Part shown: positions 6,543 to 9,777 of the stretch, in pieces
How the letters are laid out: each line of letters starts with the position of its first letter
Position numbering within the stretch: position 1 is the first letter of the stretch
Assembly (NCBI GenBank): GCA_013695295.1
Contig: JACDAS010000326.1
Location: 1-9,777 of the forward strand
Reading direction: 5' to 3'
DNA length: 9,777 nucleotides
Source of the DNA: Actinomycetota bacterium
GTDB lineage: Bacteria; Actinomycetota; Thermoleophilia; Gaiellales; Gaiellaceae
The notes under the pieces: generated by a model
The model's database searches: none
What the model saw: the letters and a program-made list of their open reading frames with translations, nothing else
What the model was told of the DNA's origin: nothing
Made by a program: the position numbers and the translations under genes

Positions 6543-6565
6543 TAGAGAGGAAACCTTTCTAACAT
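6536..6565 (+). promoter_or_regulatory. Predicted promoter of the ROK-PIG-L-NagB-like unit
   Basis: TTGCCA (6536-6541, 5 of 6 matches to the sigma70 -35 consensus), an 18-bp spacer and TAACAT (6560-6565, 4 of 6 matches to -10) precede the ROK start codon at 6598. The 21-bp palindrome occupies the spacer between the boxes, as expected for direct repression and autoregulation. The leader would be about 25 nt. No good Shine-Dalgarno precedes the ROK ATG. Confidence 0.45.
6542..6562. promoter_or_regulatory. 21-bp palindromic operator, likely ROK-regulator site
   Basis: Nine-base arms TTAGAGAGG and CCTTTCTAA (one mismatch) flank an AAA centre in the only AT-rich patch of the divergent intergenic region. 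TTAG...CTAA arms resemble XylR/ROK-type operators of Gram-positive bacteria. It overlaps the spacer of the plus promoter and the -10 of the minus promoter, so one repressor, most simply the adjacent ROK protein, could control both units. The site is seen directly. The binding partner is inferred. Confidence 0.6.
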
Positions 6566-6585
6566 CGGTTCCCGGTGATCGTCAA
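6556..6585 (-). promoter_or_regulatory. Predicted promoter of the transport/catabolic operon
   Basis: On the minus strand TTGACG (6580-6585, 5 of 6 to -35), an 18-bp spacer and TAGAAA (6556-6561, 4 of 6 to -10) point toward the VOC gene. The -10 box lies inside one half of the palindrome at 6542-6562, so a bound repressor would block RNA polymerase. The predicted start of transcription near 6549 leaves almost no leader for the ATG at 6542 but a normal leader for the GTG at 6512. Confidence 0.45.
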
Positions 6586-6597
6586 GCGGCTCCCCCC

Positions 6598-7845
6598 ATG
6601 ATCACGCGCGACCCGCCGGCCGCGTCACCGGCGCTCCTGCGGCGGCTGAACTCCCAGCACGTCCTGCGGACGATCCGTGAGCGAGGCCCGATCTCTCGCG
6701 GCGACGTCGCCGCCGCGACCGGGCTCTCCAAGCCGACGGTGAAGGAGGTCGTCGAGCTCCTGCTCGACGCGGGCTACGTCCGGGAGTCAGCGGCCGACGG
6801 CGGGTCGCGTCCGCCGCGACCAGGACGGCCGCCGCGGCTCCTGACGTTCAGTGCCGACCTCGGCTACGTCCTCGGGATCGACATCGGCGCGAACAAGATC
6901 CTCGCGCTCGTCGCCGACTTGAACGGCGACGTCCTCGCCTCGCAGCGCCTTCCCACCGCAGCCGAGGCCCGCGCAGACACCGGCGAGCTGCTCGCCGCTG
7001 TCCGGGCCGCTGCGCGCGAGGCGCTGGGGACGGCGGGCCTCGACCGCGGCGCGCTCGAGGCAGTGGCGGTCGGAACGCCGGGCGTCGTCGACCGGGCGTC
7101 ACGCCGGATCTCGCTCGCGCCACAGCTTCCCGGCCTCGAGGGAACCGACCTCGCCGGACGGCTCGCGCGTTCCTTCGGCTGCCCCGTCCTCGTCGAGAAC
7201 GAGGTTCACCTCTCGGTGCTCGCCGAGCGGTGGCGCGGCGCGGCGCAGGGGATCGACGACGCGTTCTACGTCCAGATCGGCGTCGGCATCGGGGGCGGGG
7301 TCCTGATCGGCGGCGAGCTCTACCGCGGCGCCAGCGGCGCGGCGGGCGAGATCGGCTACCTGCCGCTCGGGGACGGCGACCCGGGCGCGGACGGCGGCCT
7401 TGGCCCGTTCGAGCAATCCGCCGGCGGTGGCGCCTTCGCTCGGCTCGGCCGGCGCGCGGTCCTCGCCGGGAGCGACGGGACGATGCTGCGGCTCGCGAAC
7501 GGGGACATCGCGAACGTCGATGCGGAGGTCGTCTTTGCGGCCGCCGCGAGCGGCGACCCCGGCGCCGTCCGCGTCGTCGAGGAGGTCCTCGACCGGCTCG
7601 CCCGCGGCATTGCGGCAGTCGGCTGTGTCCTCGACCCGGCGACGGTCATCGTCGGCGGCGGCGTCTCGAAGGCCGGCGAGCCCCTGCGCGGGCCGCTCGA
7701 ACGACGCCTCCGCGAGCTCGTGCCCGTTCGCCCGCGGATCGTCCTGTCGGTGCTCGGCGAGGAGGCGGTCGCGCTCGGTGCGGTGCGGCGCGCGGTGCAG
7801 GCGGTCGACGAGCGGCTGTTCGCGTTCGCGGGGGCAGGGCAATGA
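6598..7845 (+). CDS. ROK-family transcriptional regulator (NagC/XylR type)
   Basis: 415 aa. The N-terminal winged helix-turn-helix (about 16-65, core ISRGDVAAATGLSKPTVKEV) is followed by an actin-like ROK sensor domain with DIGANKI (95-101), GTPGVVD (159-165), VENEVHLSVLAE (199-210), GVGIGGGVLIGGELYRGASG (228-247) and VIVGGG (350-355). The zinc motif usual in ROK proteins (GH followed by CxCGxxGCxE) is absent: GEIGYLPL (250-257) leads into a Gly/Pro/Asp stretch without Cys. The catalytic Asp expected after VEN is Glu, so the protein is a ligand sensor rather than a kinase. Start ATG at 6598 puts the HTH at the normal distance; the frame is open upstream only because it runs antisense to the VOC gene. 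The stop overlaps the PIG-L start (ATGA). Likely represses both divergent units until a sugar-like inducer binds. Confidence 0.92.
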   Translation: MITRDPPAASPALLRRLNSQHVLRTIRERGPISRGDVAAATGLSKPTVKEVVELLLDAGYVRESAADGGSRPPRPGRPPRLLTFSADLGYVLGIDIGANKILALVADLNGDVLASQRLPTAAEARADTGELLAAVRAAAREALGTAGLDRGALEAVAVGTPGVVDRASRRISLAPQLPGLEGTDLAGRLARSFGCPVLVENEVHLSVLAERWRGAAQGIDDAFYVQIGVGIGGGVLIGGELYRGASGAAGEIGYLPLGDGDPGADGGLGPFEQSAGGGAFARLGRRAVLAGSDGTMLRLANGDIANVDAEVVFAAAASGDPGAVRVVEEVLDRLARGIAAVGCVLDPATVIVGGGVSKAGEPLRGPLERRLRELVPVRPRIVLSVLGEEAVALGAVRRAVQAVDERLFAFAGAGQ

Positions 7846-8546
7846 GGGTTCTCGCCGTCGGCGCGCACCCGGACGACCTGGAGATCCTCTGCGGCGGGAC
7901 GCTCGCGCGGTTCGTCCGCGAGGGGCACGAGGTGGTGATGTGCCACGCTTCGCTCGGAGACCGCGGCAGCTTCGTCCATACGAGCGACGAGGTGACGGGC
8001 ATCCGCGGCGCCGAGGCGCGCCGCGCCGCCGAGATCGCGGGCGCCGAGTACGCGACGCTCGGCTTCTCCGACGGCGAGATCCTCGCCTCCGATCCCGATC
8101 AGCGCCGCGCGGTGGTCGACCTCGTGCGCGAGACGTGCCCGGACGTGATCGTCACCCACTTCCACGGCGACTACATGTCGGACCACAACGAGATCTCGAA
8201 GCTCGTCTTCGACTGCAGCTTCCACGCGACCCTGCCGCTCTTCGAGACGCGCAAGCCCCACCACGGCAAAGTGACTCCGATCCTCTATATGGAGACGGTC
8301 ATGGGCCTCGGGTTCTCGCCGACCGAGTTCGTCGACGTCACGGAGACGATCGAGACCAAGGTGGCGATGCTCGAGGCCCACACGAGCCAGCTCGAGTGGC
8401 TGCGCGATCACGACGGCGTCGACATCGTCGAGCAGATGCGGACCACGACGCGCTTCCGCGGCCAACAGTGCGGCGTCGCGTACGCGGAGGGCTTCGTCCC
8501 GTGCCTAACCTGGCTCCGGCCCACCACCCAGCGCCTCCTGCCCTGA
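7842..8546 (+). CDS. PIG-L (LmbE-like) family zinc N-deacetylase
   Basis: 234 aa, typical length. The family removes N-acyl groups from amino sugars and related glycosides (GlcNAc-PI de-N-acetylase, MshB, Mca, BshB, chitooligosaccharide deacetylases). The hallmark AHPDD (8-12) gives zinc ligands H9 and D12 with D11 as catalytic base. The third ligand is His in SDHNE (H115), preceded by THFHGDYM where many relatives have HPDH. Start ATG at 7842 forms a 4-bp ATGA overlap with the ROK gene and puts the first beta strand (MRVLAVGAHPDD) at the N-terminus. The gene sits between the ROK regulator and the NagB-like gene, which fits deacylation before isomerisation or deamination. It could alternatively belong to a thiol or glycoside detoxification pathway, but no mycothiol biosynthesis genes are visible. 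Confidence 0.92.
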   Translation: MRVLAVGAHPDDLEILCGGTLARFVREGHEVVMCHASLGDRGSFVHTSDEVTGIRGAEARRAAEIAGAEYATLGFSDGEILASDPDQRRAVVDLVRETCPDVIVTHFHGDYMSDHNEISKLVFDCSFHATLPLFETRKPHHGKVTPILYMETVMGLGFSPTEFVDVTETIETKVAMLEAHTSQLEWLRDHDGVDIVEQMRTTTRFRGQQCGVAYAEGFVPCLTWLRPTTQRLLP

Positions 8547-8556
8547 AGGGAGACCG

Positions 8557-9486
8557 ATGGCCACGCAGACCGGCTTCACCTACGACCTCGCAAAGTTCAT
8601 CGACTTCAGGGAGGCCGAGGCGTGCGACCGCGTCCGGAGGATCAGCCGTGCCGAGCTGACCGAGCACGCGAACCCCGACTTCCGGATCAGTGTCGTCGAC
8701 GACCCCGCCTCGTTCTACAGGGCCTTCGCCGACGACCTCGTCGGGCGGATCCGGGCTGCGCGCGACGAGGGGCGGCAGTTCGTGGCGATCCTTCCCGTCG
8801 GGCCGATGCCCCAATATGAGCTCGCCGCGCGCACGATCAACGAGGAACGCCTCTCGCTCGCCCACGTCCACACGTTCAACATGGACGAGTACGCGAGCGA
8901 GACGGGCGTGACCGCGCCGCCGAGCTGGCCGGGGTCGTTCCAGCGCGCGATGCTCGACCGGTTCTTCGGCCTCGTCGAGCCGGCGCTGCGGCCGCCCGGG
9001 GATCAGATCCGCTTCCCGACGACCGACGCGCTCGCCGACTACAGCGCGCGCATCGAGGACCTCGGCGGCGCCGACGTCTGCTACGGCGGCATCGGCTGGT
9101 GCGGTCATATCGCGTTCTGGGAGTCGCACCTCGGCCACGAGTTCGAGGGCGACCTCGAGGCATACAAGCAGGCGGGCGCCCGGCTCGTCGAGCTCCACCC
9201 GATGACGATCATGCAGAACGCGCTGCACTCCTTCGGCGGGGACTGGTCGTGGGTTCCGCCGAAGGCGAACACGATCGGCCCGCGGGAGATCCTCGGCGCG
9301 CGGCACCGGAGCTTCTGGCTCGACGGCGACCTGGGCGGCGGGGTGTCCTGGCAGCGGTTCATCGCGCGGCTCGTCGCCCACGGGCCGGTGTCGGAGTTCG
9401 TCCCGGGCTCGATCCTCCAGACGGCGCCCACCGACTACACGATCCTCGGCGGCGTGGCCGACAACGTCGAGATCGACATGGCGTAA
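8557..9486 (+). CDS. Divergent glucosamine-6-phosphate deaminase/isomerase-like protein (NagB fold)
   Basis: 309 aa, longer than typical NagB (about 240-270) because of an N-terminal extension of roughly 40 residues. Core motifs match NagB: TFNMDEY (106-112, D110 equivalent to the catalytic Asp72 of E. coli NagB) and GGIGWCGHIAFWES (177-190, H184 equivalent to His143 and E189 to Glu148). Two differences stand out: the Asp141 position is Cys182, and the TGxTP phosphate loop reads VGPMPQ (81-86). The C-terminal region (NTIGPREILGARH, 238-250) aligns with the second half of NagB, but the Lys expected to contact phosphate is not evident. AAGGGAG (8546-8552) precedes the ATG, and the gap to the PIG-L stop is 10 bp, so the two are co-transcribed. 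Probably an isomerase or deaminase for a different, perhaps unphosphorylated, substrate. Confidence 0.85.
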   Translation: MATQTGFTYDLAKFIDFREAEACDRVRRISRAELTEHANPDFRISVVDDPASFYRAFADDLVGRIRAARDEGRQFVAILPVGPMPQYELAARTINEERLSLAHVHTFNMDEYASETGVTAPPSWPGSFQRAMLDRFFGLVEPALRPPGDQIRFPTTDALADYSARIEDLGGADVCYGGIGWCGHIAFWESHLGHEFEGDLEAYKQAGARLVELHPMTIMQNALHSFGGDWSWVPPKANTIGPREILGARHRSFWLDGDLGGGVSWQRFIARLVAHGPVSEFVPGSILQTAPTDYTILGGVADNVEIDMA

Positions 9487-9507
9487 CGGAAGTCCCGGAG
9501 GAGGCTC

Positions 9508-9542
9508 AGCCAGCTCTGGGGACCGTCACCGACGGTCTGGCT
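9508..9542. terminator. Hairpin between convergent genes, candidate bidirectional terminator
   Basis: A 7-bp stem GACCGTC/GACGGTC (9521-9527 with 9531-9537, loop ACC) is enclosed by AGCCA/TGGCT (9508-9512 with 9538-9542), with an unpaired stretch on the left side. It lies 22 bp after the NagB-like stop and 39 bp before the stop of the minus-strand gene on the right, which is where a shared terminator is expected. Neither side has a U-tract. Confidence 0.45.
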
Positions 9543-9580
9543 CGACGGCGGCCACGGCTCTCGGAGGCGCGCGGGAGGTG

Positions 9581-9777
9581 TCAGCACCCGCGGAGGGTCA
9601 CGGGGCCGAAGACGGCCCTCGCATCCTCGACGTAGAGCGCGACGGCGCCCCTCCTGTACGGGCGCTGCCGGTCTCGGAACCTGACGGCCAGGCGGTCGCC
9701 GATCCACACCGCGATCTCGTCGCCGACGTGCTGAACCCGGAGGCGGTACCAGGCGCCGATCGGGAAGCGGCGAGCCG
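9581..9777 (-). CDS. C-terminal end of a concanavalin-A/3-keto-disaccharide-hydrolase-like domain protein (runs off right edge)
   Basis: A minus-strand frame enters from the right edge, is read from 9775 and ends at TGA 9581-9583, giving 64 residues. The pattern (IGAWYRLRVQHVGDEIAVWI, then a second strand pair, a GAVALYVED turn and a final FGPVTLRG strand) is that of the last strands of a concanavalin-A-like jelly roll. It resembles the 3-keto-disaccharide hydrolase domain (DUF1080 group) and LamG-like domains, where W-Y-R-hydrophobic-V...G..I.V.I.D/G is typical. The convergent orientation means it is not part of the ROK operon. The truncated N-terminus prevents deciding between a glycoside-active enzyme and a binding module. 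The family assignment comes from pattern recognition only. Confidence 0.55.
   Translation of the reverse strand, partial: ARRFPIGAWYRLRVQHVGDEIAVWIGDRLAVRFRDRQRPYRRGAVALYVEDARAVFGPVTLRGC

Noticed and set aside
5767..6597. In-frame upstream extension of the ROK gene
   Set aside because: It runs antisense to the ATPase and VOC genes and has no family similarity. The HTH begins about 16 residues after the ATG at 6598, the normal arrangement.
6575..6601. Nine-codon leader frame (GTG to TGA) overlapping the ROK start as ATGA
   Set aside because: Could be a coupling leader peptide given the missing Shine-Dalgarno of ROK, but it also lacks one and is short enough to arise by chance.

Overview
High-GC bacterial DNA (around two thirds to 70% G+C by eye). 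Strong G/C bias at third codon positions, GTG starts, 4-bp stop/start overlaps and the mix of protein families suggest an actinobacterium. The style resembles Thermoleophilia (Gaiellales/Solirubrobacterales) soil lineages, but that assignment is inference.

Layout, left to right. (1) 1-381, minus: N-terminal part of a secreted protein that runs off the left edge. (2) 435-604: a 170-nt stacked hairpin that begins at the stop codon of the next gene. Its imperfect pairs are all G.U if read as minus-strand RNA. (3) 601-6542, minus: a seven-gene operon transcribed right to left: VOC-fold protein, ABC importer (ATPase, permease, NMT1/SsuA-type binding protein), an intra-operon terminator hairpin, xylose-isomerase-like TIM barrel, creatininase-family amidohydrolase, Gfo/Idh/MocA dehydrogenase. 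(4) 6543-6597: a divergent control region with two facing sigma70-like promoters and one 21-bp palindrome. (5) 6598-9486, plus: ROK-family regulator, PIG-L (LmbE) deacetylase, divergent NagB-like isomerase/deaminase. (6) 9508-9542: a hairpin between convergent genes. (7) 9581-9777, minus: C-terminal end of a protein with a concanavalin-A/3-keto-disaccharide-hydrolase-like domain that runs off the right edge.

How the genes may work together. The two divergent units look like one catabolic regulon under the ROK protein: uptake by the ABC importer, removal of an N-acyl group by the PIG-L and/or creatininase-like enzyme, oxidation by the Gfo/Idh/MocA enzyme, isomerisation or elimination by the TIM barrel, and aldose/ketose (possibly deaminating) chemistry by the NagB-like enzyme. 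No sugar kinase or PTS gene is present. The NagB-like protein has lost the usual phosphate-binding loop and one catalytic Asp, and the ROK protein appears to be kinase-dead. The best hypothesis is a non-phosphorylated, N-substituted sugar or sugar-like substrate. Its identity cannot be read from the sequence.

The observations most worth a second look are the minus-strand-biased hairpin at 435-604, the altered NagB-like active site, the shared operator, and the unusual combination of enzymes.
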